Source of the DNA: Microbotryomycetes sp. JL201
Lineage: Eukaryota; Basidiomycota; Microbotryomycetes
Direction: 5' to 3'
Length of the DNA: 64,000 bases
Assembly (NCBI GenBank): GCA_033819885.1
Contig: JAQYUZ010000054.1
Location: 46,231 to 110,230 of the forward strand
Every line of letters begins with the position of its first letter. The stretch's first letter is position 1. A program made the position numbers and the translations under genes. Below the pieces are notes generated by a model, which did no database searches, was not told where the DNA came from, and worked only from the letters and a program-made list of their open reading frames with translations. Positions 12,087 through 23,748 of the stretch are shown in pieces.

Positions 12087-13354
12087 ATGGACCACCAGCC
12101 AGATGTCGTCAAAGAGCTGTGAGTTTTGGTTGGCAGGGCCATGAAGCCTCATACGAATGTACTGATGCCGCGCGACGCTACGCGTGCCTTGCCGCTTAGC
12201 ACTCACCCCCGCATGCCCTCGTTCAAAGCGTTCGTCCTTGTCAACGGCCAGCGTGTCAACGTATACAACATCTCGCAAGTCGGACCCAGGACGACGGTGG
12301 GCTACATCGAAGCGAGTGACGACCAAGAGTTCGAGATTGGCTACGAATCGCTCGGGTCAGAGTTGCACAAAGTCAGCAAAGCATTAGATGTCACTGCGCT
12401 TGTCGACGATACATTGTGAGAACCCAGCCGTGAACTTTTTGTCACACTGTGCTGACTTTGTCCCTGCAGCGTTGACGCAAGGTGTTTTTATAATATCCCC
12501 GGGAACCGAGAGCCACGGCGTAGAACAATTGATGGATTCAGAGAGAACCCAGTGCGTTGAAATTTTGCTACAGCAGGACCATTCTGACATGTTCGGGGCA
12601 GACGAGTATCCGACCGTTCAAGTTTGGCACTGTTGCACTGACCGACGATGAAGATCGTGTGCCGCAGAGTGAGAGCTTCCACAAGAATGTGGGCACGATC
12701 CAGTTAAAGTGCAGGCGCCTCCACGGCTACAGCACCGGGGCGGAAGCATCTTTCGGGTGCTTTGAAAAGCAGTCTCTCCATGAGGCGTCAAAAAAAGCGC
12801 GCCTGAGTCACCAAGCAGAGTCAGTTTGGACAGTGCTCGCAAGTCAGCTGATACGGCTGACTTTGGATTAACCGATCAGACTCGGCGCTTCAAAGCACAG
12901 TCCTGATCTCGGTAGCTTCTGTACCCCGAGCTACATCGATCATCATTCAGACAAAGCTTTCGCCGTTATTGAATTCCGCTACTGCTCGCGCTGTGAGTTT
13001 GAGGAAGGACGTAGCAGCACTGATCGCTGATCAGCTTGCACTCAGTCCTGCTCGAGATTGGGGGACATTTGCCAGGTGAGAGAGACATGGTCATATTCTG
13101 AGGTGGCGCAAGAACTTGACTCATGCCAACACGCAGCCCATCTGATGCCTCCGGCTCCAGCCACGCCTCCGCCTCCGGCTCCCCTGCTTGACCCGACCCG
13201 AGAAAGTGACGACGAAAGCTCTCAATCCAGCTCTGAACTGTCACGCCTGCGAAAGCGGGTCGCAGAACTCGAACGCTCGAAGAACAAGAAGCGTAAAATT
13301 AAGCGAGAAAGAGCAGTCAAACCGGAACCAGGCGAGGTCGTGGTTTTGGATTGA
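12087..13354 (+). CDS. DUF7918-family protein with coiled-coil and nuclear-localisation-like C-terminus
   Basis: Seven exons join in phase. MDHQPDVVKEL (12087-12118) joins THPRMPSFKAFVLVNGQRVNV and TTVGYIEASDDQEFEIGYE. After a 49-nt intron comes TSIRPFKFGTVALTDDEDRV, then NVGTIQLKCRRL, FAVIEFRYCSRFLLEIGG and a Pro-rich linker. The order (beta-strands, RPF-x-F, DDE, NxGTI-x-L, a YRS-like strand, then a helical Arg/Lys tail) matches my recollection of the basidiomycete-expanded domain DUF7918, whose function is unknown. The last 65 residues form an ELSRLRKRVAELERSKNKKR helix, a basic KRKIKRERAVK cluster and the ending KPEPGEVVVLD. Inference: a nuclear protein. Confidence 0.75.
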
Positions 13355-14598
13355 ATCGTCTCGACGTGACATCTATCGAGCGAGCTTTGCTTTTGTCTTT
13401 TGTTTCCTCTTTGCTCGATGTGATTTGTTGTACCTTGCATGTTCCTTGGCTTGGCAACTTCTTTGGTTCGGGCCTCTGAGCGGCTTGACCTCTGTCCATG
13501 CGCCCTCGGCTTCAATGGCCATATCGCCCTCGCGTCGTACTCAATCGCAGCTGTGAGAATTCAATCAGCGGCAGACGGACCGCTGATCAGCTACGGGCTC
13601 GCCTTAGGTCAAAGACAATTTCACGTATTACGCCGCACGCGTCACATTTGAACCATTTGTCTGTCGTGCCTACAATGATTTTTGACGCAAGCAAAACCGA
13701 CGCCCCAAATGAGGCAAAGAGCGGCAACAGGAAGAAGAAAGATTGAAGCAAGGGACCGTGCATTCGCGTTTGAAAGAAGTCGTGCAGCCTTTCTGGATAC
13801 ACAGCGAGTCCGATCTTGTATGCGCATCTGGTTGTCAATTGCGAGCTAATTCAAATATATGTGTAGAGCGCGAACTTGGCTTTCGTGTCGCGGAAGAGCG
13901 GTCCGCCGCACCCAGTAACCAGCTTCTGACGGATTACACTCAGCCCGTCAACCAATATGCGGACATCATGAAAGATATCTTGGAGATAGCGAGCATCTGA
14001 ATTCCTTGCCTTTGCGTTGGAAATTGTATGTCAACGCTTAGATTCAGTGAGGTGGCGATGCATGGCTTGAGAGGGGGTTTTTTTTTTGTTTCGTGCTGAA
14101 AGTGTCCTCAAGCTCTTGTCCAAGAACTTGCTGCAGTGCACCCTTGTCCGATGCTATCCTGTGTCGGTCACGTGACTCTCGCACCTTTTTATGTGTCTGT
14201 GTCTCGTTGCCGTTGCAAATTTGGAGACCAAGTGCCAGCCTGAGATTATCAGACTGGATGCAAGCGAGACAGGGCATGTGTGACTTACGAGACCCATTTG
14301 CAATCCAGACCAGGAGCTGCTTTCAAAGTCCTCGGACTTTGCTGGCAGGCTTCGTTTGATTGGCTCATACAATTGCTTCCCGCCGTGTCGGCTGCCCAAC
14401 AAGCTCTCCATCACGAGCGCAATCACCGCTTGCCCCTGCAAACGAGGCGGAACAAGGCGTACGAAGAGCGCACGCGTCTCGCATGAACGCGGCCTGAGCA
14501 CTGACGGCTAGCAGGCAGCCTGCTGACGTGCCATCCTAGTCGAGCCAGTCAACTTGACAGTGCTTTCACTCTAAGCTTGGAGCCCCACTGCGAGGACC
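13355..14598. other. Intergenic region before the F-box gene
   Basis: No gene is recognised with confidence. The minus strand between 13587 and 13838 has an open frame with one hydrophobic segment and a CDAC pair, but its in-frame upstream start is not ATG and I do not recognise it. There is an 11-nt T run at about 14078-14088 and a perfect 10-bp palindrome at 14167-14176. Confidence 0.4.
14167..14176. promoter_or_regulatory. GTCACGTGAC palindrome (bHLH/Cbf1-like E-box)
   Basis: A perfect 10-bp inverted repeat centred on CACGTG, about 420 bp upstream of the F-box start codon. The same 10-mer recurs at 50798-50807 and 61943-61952, always outside recognised exons. Confidence 0.5.
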
Positions 14599-16810
14599 AT
14601 GAGCACAAACTCAAGGCCTTGGTCGGTTGACGCTCATGCCTCGACCGACATCCTTTCGCGCATGCCGTTTGACATCCTGGAAGAGGTGCTTCAGAACCGT
14701 CAAGCCTGGAAATGCTGAGCTAAAAGTACCACTCTTGCAGCTCTGCCAATCCATGACAGGTCCTTCACTTGTCAAATTCGCCCAAACGAGCAAAAAACTT
14801 AAGACAAAAGTTGCTCTCCAAAGCCGCAAGACTCATCTGGTCTCGGCACTTGCATGCCGGATGCTTGCTGGACCTCTCCTGCTTGCGAAATGGTCTGAGT
14901 GCTCTCGACATGACGCTCCTGCAATACGGCACCAACTGTAGCGTCAGCCATCGAAAGCACTTGCTGAATTGTGCGATACTAACCATCTCGTCCACAAGCT
15001 CTGCGGTCGCGCGGTGGCCTACCTTGACTCTGTCAGAGGCGGCCTTGATTTCGTCGACTGGGTGGCATTGAAACGCGTGTGCGACGGCTGTTCTGCAGGG
15101 TATTTCCCTCAAAAGAATTTGAAGCGTTTCCAGTGCGGAGGTTGCAGTAAGCCTGCTTTGATATTCTCGCGCTCGCGATTGGGACTCAGTTCGACTCGTT
15201 CGTTGCGCAGGGGCTTGCGACCGTATATCCCTTGGTGCGCCGGTGATCTAAGGATGAAGAATGATGCTGACCACGGTAAAGCTGCCGGCCGAAGGGAAGC
15301 ATTTGCCGAGTTATGGCTCCGAGTCCAAAGCAAACAGGCTGTGAGCACCTTGAATCTGTTTCAAGCTCAGGCTTGCTTACTGACTGCAAACGTTTCAGGC
15401 TGGTTTGGACGCGAGTCGAGACCGGGCAAAGCTGGGTCGCGCAATCACCTGGGAACTTGGGCGCTTGGAATCGACGTTTCAAGAGCAAGTAAGCGAACAG
15501 CATGCAGAACATTGGCACAAAATGGAACACTTGCTCTCCAAGAGCGGCTGGACAGAGCTGGAGTAAGTCGTGAAGCAATCCAGGTCATACTCAGGCAGAA
15601 CTGAAGACGAGTCACGATCGAATTTGGGATGACGCCGTGTCGCAGAATCAGCATGCACAAATACAATGTCTATACGAAGACGGATTCTGTCGACTTTGAT
15701 GTTGGTTCTGTTCCGAACCTGCAAGAATTCCACAAGCGTGACTTTCTCACCGGGACGAGCTCGAGGTCGCCGGCTTTGTGGCTGGCGTTTGGGCAGACGA
15801 TCATCCCATCGTGCTTGCCGCATCAAAAGTCGCTTGGTGCGTAAAGTTGACGAGGTTTCGGTACCGCATCTGCTGCGTCGGGGAGCTGAAATTTAGTTCA
15901 CAGACTGGCGCAGGTATCACGAAGACTTGCAGTTCGCCGCCACGCGTTGGCAACAAGAAAAGGCATTTCAAGAGCGGGAGGCCAACCTGCGTAAATTGCT
16001 CGTTGGCATCCGAGATGCTTTTATTCACACGAGACCGCGATACAAGCATTTCGACTGCGTCAGACGACTTGACTTTGAAAATCTGGCGGCCGCCAAACGG
16101 CTGCGCAAGTACTTGATGACCTTGTCACAGGAGATCGATGAGCAAGCCATACAGGGGCTCAGATCCGAGTTTTTCAAGCAAGTCGAGGACGTGTGCTTGC
16201 AATGGCAAATGCAGCGACGCATCGAAGGGATCAAGGCGATTCTTGTCGCAATCGACGGCCTCAGCAACGACGAAGCCGAGACAGACATGGCGCGCGCTTT
16301 CGCCGCAAGCATCTATGACGAGGCTTTCATGCGTCGAGCGGTCTGTGTGCTGTATCCACCGGAACTTTCGGATCGGCCAACTACTTTGGATGAATACCTG
16401 AGCAATGGCACGTTCAATATTCACCGGTCAACGCCATCTACGGACGTGCCCTTGGAGGATTGCTTACCCGAGCGTGCGATCAAGTGCGCACGATCGTGCC
16501 TCGCTGCGGCCGGGTTGGATTTGAATACATCCATCGACGAAGTCAAGAATGTAAACGGCTGCTGGATTTGGCAGGACGAGCCAGGCGGAGTTGAGCGCCG
16601 TCGGACGTTCGGAAGAATGGTGAGTGTCTTTCCCCCACTCGAACAGCATGTTGATTTGCCTATTGACGATTACGCTGCCAGGTGCTGCTCACGCGCAGAT
16701 ACAATGTTGAAAGAGTCAGATTTTTGCCAACCTCGAACTCGGCGCCATCTCGACCAGCCGAGGTCACAGATTTGCGCACAGGTAGCAGTGACGCGCTAGG
16801 AGACTTTTGA
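14599..16810 (+). CDS. F-box protein of a basidiomycete-type multi-exon family
   Basis: The N-terminus reads STDILSRMPFDILEEV, the start of an F-box (L-x-x-x-P-x-D-x-L-x-x-I). After an intron it continues SLVKFAQTSKKLK, KAARLIWSRHL and GLSALDMTLLQYG. This layout (F-box, then W-x-x-A..., GL-x-x-x-x-y-x-x-LL-y-G) is seen in the large F-box families of basidiomycetes, which recruit SCF ubiquitin-ligase substrates through Skp1. The middle holds a VCDGCS...FQCGGCS four-cysteine pair and long amphipathic helices (WELGRLESTFQEQ, WQQEKAFQEREANLRKLL). The C-terminal part continues through DDYAAR; a final intron may then join FGRM to VLLTRRYNVERVRF, with TGA at 16808-16810. Introns between 15600 and 15910 are not fully resolved. 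Confidence 0.6.
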
Positions 16811-16908
16811 AACGGTCTTGTTTAGATTGTAGCAACATTGTCTCACACGTGATGCGGCGCAATTTGTAGGTCGGACGGGTTTCCTTCTCCAGAGTTTAGA
16901 CGAAGACC

Positions 16909-17812
16909 ATGTCGCCCTCGGCAACCGAGGCAGCGTCAGTTCTGTCTCGAGTGCCTCCAGACGCACCTCAGCGTGCACAGATTGCACAGCTGGACCGCGT
17001 ACTAGCCGCCGTCGAGCGCGCACGGGCCTCTGTACCGCAACTGCTGCGGTCGTTCACGACGCCCGCCGCGACGCCGTTAGATCACGCCAATATATACAGG
17101 CAAGCGTCCACCGAAGCTTGGACGAGCGTGCGCGTGCTCGGGGAGCAAGTCGACGCCGCACAAACGATCGTCGCAGAAACACAGCAAAGCGAGCAACAGG
17201 ACGCAACAGGCATCGTTGTCAGGCAGAAACAAGTGAACGGACAGGATGGACATGGCTGGAACACGCTCGCGGCACTCATGGCGCGCGCAGAGACTGGCAA
17301 CGCGCTGCATCAACGACCGACGGTGAGGATGATGGGTGACGGGCCGACTACAGTACAAGAATTGGACGAGTTCATACAAAAGTGGCACGACAAGCATCCG
17401 AGGGTCAAGCTGCAGCTCGAAGGAGCCGAAAATGATCGGATCGCCACACGGATCAAGCTCTTGCTCAAAGGAACTATGAAGGCGGTCATCATGCTGCACC
17501 ACCCTGTTGCCTCGAAGAGTGACCAACCGCGCTTCGTCTTGGCAGAGCGTGTCGCGTGCTTTGGCATCAAAGAAGACGTGAGTGGCGGTGTTTTCCGTGT
17601 GGCCGAGAGCACAGACTGAGTGGTTTCTGCTTTATCTTCAGAAACCGCTATATCTGCCCTCTCAATTCTCGGCGTTCAATCAGGTCACGAAGACTGCGAT
17701 GGAGACAATCGAACGCGACCGGCTGCAACAACACGTGCAAGGCAAGCCACACTCGAACCTCGAGGCGATTCTGGCAAGTTCAATCGTCTCGCTCACATTG
17801 CATGAATGCTGA
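16909..17812 (+). CDS. Probable Mediator complex subunit, Med27-like
   Basis: Exon 1 gives an N-terminal helix (IAQLDRVLAAVERARASVPQ), a TVQELDEFIQKWHDKHP segment and RIKLLLKGTMKAVIML. After the GTGAGT intron (17578 to about 17640) the reading continues KPLYLPSQFSAFNQVTKTAM and ends LASSIVSLTLHEC with TGA at 17810-17812. The arrangement resembles fungal Med27/Pmc3 (N-terminal coiled coil, then a beta-rich region followed by S-x-x-x-x-F-x-x-V-T). Med27 sits in the Mediator tail and links activators to RNA polymerase II. The usual C-terminal cysteine-rich tail is short here. The assignment rests on pattern memory only; an unrelated coiled-coil protein remains possible. Confidence 0.4.
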
Positions 17813-17974
17813 CGCTGTCGGAATCTTGGGTAGACGCTCCTGTCGGACCCGCCACTTCCATTCTGATTGCGTCTTTCTGCAAGCTGAATCGCCAATCTTT
17901 TTTTGATTTGTTGTTGTCATACTAATCTGAAAATTTATGAAGAGGGTCTGACTTTCGCTTGCACCGATGGGATT

Positions 17975-18009
17975 TCGGCCGACAACTTTCGGCCGAACGC
18001 ATCGGCCGA
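17975..18009. promoter_or_regulatory. Three TCGGCCGA palindromes in tandem
   Basis: Perfect 8-bp palindromes lie at 17975-17982, 17989-17996 and 18002-18009. Start-to-start spacing is 14 and 13 bp, and the last is about 100 bp before the oxygenase start codon. The CGG/CCG half-sites resemble targets of fungal Zn2Cys6 activators; binding is inferred. Confidence 0.5.
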
Positions 18010-18112
18010 GATAGTAGTCGGCTTAGTTTAGAACGACTGTACAACCGCATGAGCCGACTCTCTCTCTTCTCTTCCACCTTTCTCATCACATCGGACATCC
18101 ACCTTGCACAGT

Positions 18113-19509
18113 ATGTCTGCCTCGGCACCAACTTCGAAGAATCAAGTCCCAGCCATCTCGTTGCGAGACTTTGATAACCGCCGCGACGAGATCCGCGACC
18201 AGCTGATCGCTGCCGCTTCCGACATTGGTTTCTTGTGAGTGAATACGTATTGTAATCATGCCTTACAGTGCTTGTGAGGCTGATTGATACTGGCACTCAG
18301 TACTCTGGTTGATCACCCCATTCCGCTTGAGCATGTCGACGCCGCTTTCGAGCTATCTCGACGCTTCTTTGACCTGCCTCTCGAAGTCAAACAAAAGACA
18401 CCGTAAGCTCGTGACGAAGGTTTCCCCTTTGAGTCATCTTCTAACTCGGTCCGCGTCGCAGCTTCAACGGCAAAAATATGGGTTTCGAGTACAAGTCACA
18501 GATCCGACCTTCGACGGGATATCCGGATGAGAAAGAGTCGATGCAACTTGGCTTTGGTTTGGGCCCAGACATGACAAAGTCATGGCCAGCCGATACCGAC
18601 TGCCCTGGGTTCCGCGTCGAGGCTGAAAAGTTTATGAAAGAAGTGCAAGGATTGAGCGTCAGATTGATGGAGCTGTTGGCAGAAGGAGTAGGGCTGGTGA
18701 GTGATGCTCGTCACTCCGCGCGCGCGCTGCAACTAGTCTAAACTTTTGTCACGCTGCAGCCCTCCAACACGTTTACGGACGGCTCAGTGTGCCCTGAAGA
18801 CAGTGACAGAGAAGACTCGATGTCTACTCTCCGCTTATTGCACTATACGAGCTGTGAAGAAAAGGACTTTGGCGAAAACTATTACCGAGCAGGTGCACAC
18901 GCCGATTTCGACATTTTGACTCTCTTGTTCCAGAAGGAAGGTCAAGACGGTCTTGAAGTATGCCCTGGCAGGGCAATCTCCACAGACTTTGGATACGGAG
19001 ACGAGTGGACGCCCGTCAAGGTTCAAAAGGGTTCGATTGTCTGCAACATTGGCGACCAATTGATGAGGTGGTCGGATGATAAACTCAAAAGCACGTTCCA
19101 CCGAGTCAGAGCACCTTCGAGGTTGAGGAACGAGTATATGGGACCTCGGTAAGCTGGCAAGCCATTTTGCGGAAAGACGCCACTAAATCTCTGGCTTTCG
19201 ACAGCTACTCTATTGGCTTTTTCAATCAAGCAAGAAAGTCTGCCGTCATTCAAGGACCTCTCAAGCGGTATCCCGAGATTGTGCGCTGCACGACAAAGCT
19301 GAACGAGTTCACAACTGACGGAAAAGCTTGTCCCACAGACTGGCGCCGAGTTCATCGCCCAAGCCATGAACCGCAACTTTGCAGCAGCTTTGGAAAAAGC
19401 AAAACTCAAGACGTACGACATTCGACCCGAGATTGCAGAGCTCAACAAAGGGTATGAGGCGTCGGGTACAGGTTTAGCAAAGGCTCCAGTCTTGCAGGCG
19501 AGCGCTTAG
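18113..19509 (+). CDS. 2-oxoglutarate/Fe(II)-dependent dioxygenase, isopenicillin-N-synthase-like
   Basis: A cytosolic non-heme iron oxygenase. The N-terminal DIOX_N region reads VPAISLRDFDNRRDEIRDQL and, after an intron, VDHPIPLEHVDAAFELSRRF. The catalytic jelly-roll has RLLHYTSCEE, then AGAHADFDILTLLFQ, whose H-x-D supplies two iron ligands. STFHRVRAP gives the third ligand histidine, and YSIGFFNQA follows where the 2OG-binding region ends. The C-terminal exon (AEFIAQAMNRNFAAALEKAK) closes with TAG at 19507-19509. About five introns are present. The substrate is unknown; fungal relatives act on diverse small molecules. The promoter carries the TCGGCCGA triplet, suggesting dedicated regulation. 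It converges with the kelch protein gene, 182 bp apart. Confidence 0.85.
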
Positions 19510-19691
19510 AGATTCGTTAGAGGTATCTGTAGTTGTAATATCTGTGCACTCATCACATGGGAACTTGCGTTGTCAAGAGAGGAGGTTGAAAGCAAACAAG
19601 GTCCGAAATTTGGCAACTAGAGAGAACGACAATGACATTTGCAAAATTGAAAGAGAAAAACAGAAAAAGAGTGCCTACGATCATGGCACTT

Positions 19692-22600
19692 CTACAACAC
19701 GTCTGGATTTGCGACGTACAATACTGGCTTGCGAGCGAGCTTGTGCGCCACTTTCGGCCGCCTTTCTTCGTCCACGTCTACCAACGACCGACTCGTAGTC
19801 ATTGCTTTAGTTGGTGACCGGGGTTCATTCACAAAAGTCATCGATTTGGACGATGGCAGAGGTCGAGGAGGTGTGGATTCTGACGCTGGCGATGACCCTG
19901 ATGCACGCCTCTCGATCTGTTGCACCATTGCTCGCACGCCTGCTGTACCAGCAGTCATCGGCGGCGCCCGACGTTTGGCTGCTGGAGTGACCGGCGAGGG
20001 GGGTGGAAGAGACCTGGGACCGAGCAAACGCCTCGAAGGAGTCGAAGGAGACGAAGGCGCGTCCGAACTCGGAGCGGGTCTCTTGCGACTGACAGACCTC
20101 GTCAAACTCACTCGATCAGAGAACGGATCCTCGAGCTCGTCATTCGGCGTCAACACAATCCTGACCTGCCCGACATCGTCGCATGACACCATCTCGACAT
20201 CTTTGTCTGTTTCGGGCAAACGACTGAATCCATCGTCATTTCGACCGAGGGTTGGCGTAAGATCGACTGATGTCATGCTTCCGCTGCCCGACCGTACTCG
20301 CTGCACAACGTCCATCGTTCTCATTCGCTCTTCAAGAACCGAACTGGTGGCGGTCACGTCCGATGATGCTCGAGAAGAGACGGAAGCGTCTTGCGCTCGC
20401 CGGCCTGTCTTTCTGAGTGCTTCTGGGTCAAATTGACCTTGATCGTCTGGCCCCGTCACCTCTCTTCGCCTCGTCGCACTCGCATCACTGAACGGATCTG
20501 ACGCGTCCGTGGCTGACCTCGACAAACCAGCAACGACGTCAAGACTAGGGGCCGGCGTTGGATCCCGGATGGCCTCGTTGGCTGTTGTGGTTGAGACTTC
20601 GACGGTCGACTTGCGAGACAGGCGGCCCCACCAGCTAGAGTTGCGCGGGCCGGTGAGATCGTTGCTGCCAGCCGACGATGACCTTGAAGTCTTGCGATTC
20701 ATCATGAACGGCATTAAAGCGGGAGAATTAAATGTGGATCCGTACAATGACTTGACTGGCGAAAACGGTCGAACTGGGACGCCCGTCATGGTCGAATGTG
20801 TGCTCGCACTGGCTTCACGTGTCAACGCCGTCATGCTATCGTTCCTGCCAGCGACAGAAGGCGAACCATATCGATCGCCGTCGTCCGATTCCTCCTCGTC
20901 AATCCTTGACAAAGCGCGAGCCGGGTCTTCAACATCTTCTCCGTCCGCGGACGTTGCCATTGCCGCGAATCCTCCGAGAGCAGAACCGAGGAACGAATTC
21001 GACGACTTGACGGTGTCTGTCACGACAGAACCATCTGCATTGTTCGAACCAGAGCCGAATTCGTAACCTTCCCACACGCCTCGGCCGCCACGGCCTCTGA
21101 TCGTGTCTTGATTGAGCGAAACTGTCTCTAGGTTGTCCGACGATTGTCCAAACGTCGTCCAGTGCAAAGATGGTTCGGGACCGTTCAATTCTGTAACGCT
21201 CAGATCATCCCAAACCGTCTCTTCGTCTCTAGCTGGTCCGAGAAAGTGTTGTCGACTTGGCGTCCGTCGATGGCTCTTGGCAAACAGTCCAGCGACGATC
21301 GCCTTGACACCCTTGACAGATTGATCGGGCGGCGGTAAAGGCTTCTCCAACATGTCGTCCACGTCAGTATTGTAAAAGCTGCTACGTTTAACGGTTTCGC
21401 GATACATAGGTCCTGCGACGAGTGATCCTTTGCCGTCATCGTCCTCGTCACCATGTCTTCCGCCGGGGAAAGTAGATTTCCATTTGGCCCAAGAGCCTTC
21501 GTACGCAGAATAGCGATGTTGTTTCCTTCGTCGACGAACGACCAACATGCCGACAGCCACGACTGCTAATGCTCCGAGAAGAGATCCAACGACGGCGCCG
21601 GCGACAACTTGGGTCGAAGTGGACGTCGTGGAGCTGCCAGTATCTTTGTCTGTCAATGCGCCCGCACGACCTGTTTGTGTTGGACCACCAGGAATGACCC
21701 AGGCGTTCGTAGAACCCGTTGGCTTTTGCTTGGTTGTCCATGCCACTGGTTGCACCGGGGCTGAAGCTGACGAGATGGGAGTAACAGACGTCTGAAGAGT
21801 CACAAGGATTGAAGGGTAGACTGTCGGATCGATGACGACTGTCGGAGTCATTATCGTCGACACCGAGTCTGTCGTTTTCGGATTCGGCACGATCGTCTCG
21901 TACGAAGGGTAGTATGCGTCGAGGAATGAGTCGTTGCCAGGCGCATATACGACTAGGTTGCTAGAAGCTGGATTTCGTTGACCGTAGCCTGGGCAAAGTT
22001 CAGACATGAGCGACTGAATTTTCACCTCAAGGTTGTAACACTCACCGAATGCCATCAGTACAGTCTCGCCCAATATTGTGGCCGAATGGCCCCAAACGAC
22101 TGGCCCGTCTGACGCGCTTGACCACCTTCGTTTGACGGTATCGAGGACGGCACTGTCTCCAAACACTTGCGTTCCATCCAACGACCTTCCACCTTGAATC
22201 CAAATCTGTCCGTTGCCTAGCGCGACGGCAGCAAGACCACGTCGCCCGTTTGGTGAAGAACCCGAGATTGGGACAACGTCCCAAGATCCCTGTCCGAGAT
22301 CGAGACTGGGTGTGTACACCCAAACGTTGCTCATCGACACCAGTCGTTCTTGCTGACCATTGTACAGTTGAGCTCCACCAATAATCCATACCGATGGCAT
22401 CTCGCCAACCTTTTGACTTGGCACGACAACAGCTTGGCCGTCCCACATGTCTGGTGGCACGACATCGTTTGAGCTGGGTTGCCATTGCTGCCACCGACCG
22501 GTTGAAGGTTCAATCGCGTCGTTGTTTTCGACGTCGACATTGATCTGACTTTCCCACATTTCGTTGAACGAGACACCGCTCTTGTCTGTTCTGAGACCGC

Positions 22601-23317
22601 CAAAGAACCAAGCCCGAGAAACTGTGCCGTTCGAGGCTGATGCGCTGTAGACTGATTCGCGCCGAAGTGGTTGCGTGGCCCAGTTGCGAGCGGCGTGGAT
22701 CCAAGATTGTAACGGAGGACTCGAGGCTGAGCAAGTCAGCAACCATGCACTGTCGTTCATGAGTGGCGAGGCGACGGTCAAGTCTCCCGAGGCGTCTCCT
22801 CCGAAAAACACTGCCGACGTTGACGACATGGCGACGGCCGCGCCCGACGATGCCGTTGGCCCGATGTCGTCTGAGACTACCCAAGGCGTGTTGGACAAGT
22901 TCTGGATCGGTCGAGACAAGTCGAGGGTCAAGGACGAGGCTTGTGCCGGACTTGACGCTGCAGTTTGACCGGGTGTGACCGTCTTGCCGGAAATGACGAG
23001 AAAGGTTGGGACGTCATCCGGAGTCAACAGCAGGGATGATTGCTGCCATCTGTGATGAAATGCACAGTTGAGCGTCATTAACAGTTCGCGGACTGATGCA
23101 CTCCACTTGTCGATACTCACCTTGTTAGCGTCATTGTTGATGTGGTCTTGTTTATTGCGACCTGGGCCTTGACAGAGCCTGGTCCGATGCATGCGCCGAG
23201 CAAGACGCAACCGAGTACCCGGCCTTGCATTGGTCGATGCGAGCTCGCCAGGCTACGCCGACTCAAGCCCTCCGTAGCAACAGGTTGCTCGCGTGTGTTG
23301 TGCCGTCGCCGCTTCAT
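19692..23317 (-). CDS. Kelch-repeat single-pass membrane protein with long cytoplasmic tail
   Basis: Exon 1 (ATG 23317; an alternative internal ATG at 23230) contains a hydrophobic signal sequence, GRVLGCVLLGACIGPGSVKA. A 70-nt intron joins it to one exon of about 1,100 codons. The extracellular half carries kelch/galactose-oxidase-type blades: AWFFGGLRTDKSG, VWIIGGAQLYNG, RRGLAAVALGNGQIWIQGG and GHSATILGETVLMAFGE. A Ser/Thr-rich juxtamembrane stretch leads to the membrane helix VVGSLLGALAVVAVGMLVV, followed by an RRRRK stop-transfer. The remaining 600 or so residues are Ser/Thr/Pro-rich with many SP, RSxS and TP sites and no enzyme fold. Inference: a surface protein whose tail is phosphorylated; the family is common in fungi but poorly characterised. 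Confidence 0.8.
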
Positions 23318-23748
23318 CTCTCAGCTATCGTTACCGGTCGTGTGCGCGCGTCAGTCGCAACCGCCGCGCGCTCGGTTCGTCCGCGCGCGCGTCACTGTGT
23401 TTGAGGGAACAGGCTAGCAGATGACTGTGTGCACAGCAGCCGAAACTGTGTTTTGTGGGCTGCCTGTCTGTCGGGTCGGCCGCCTCAAGCAGGACGCAGG
23501 AAGACGCCGTACGAAAGAGCGCCGACTCCGATCATTCAACATCAAGATATTCGCTCCCGAGTGCGCACGAGAGCTGCAGCACGGCGCCCCGCCATCACGC
23601 CCAACTTGCCGGCACATCTATGTACGTTGCAAGGAAATAGTACATCCTAGCCCTATTACTGGAGCAGTTAACAAAAGAGCAGAGTGTGGAATTTTTTCCA
23701 ACGAATGACTCAACCCCCCCGCGAGCCAGAGTCCAAGTCGAGATCTTT
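23318..23748. other. Intergenic region, ENA 3' side and kelch gene promoter
   Basis: 431 bp between the kelch start codon and the ATPase stop codon. CpG-rich alternating CGCG stretches occur near 23340-23400. No gene is recognised. Confidence 0.4.

Noticed and set aside
13587-13838. Minus-strand open frame with a hydrophobic segment and CDAC motif
   Set aside because: The upstream end has no ATG before MHGP, no recognisable family, and no adjoining exon was found; could be chance.
19729-20436. 235-codon + strand frame
   Set aside because: Antisense shadow of the kelch protein's Ser/Arg-rich tail.
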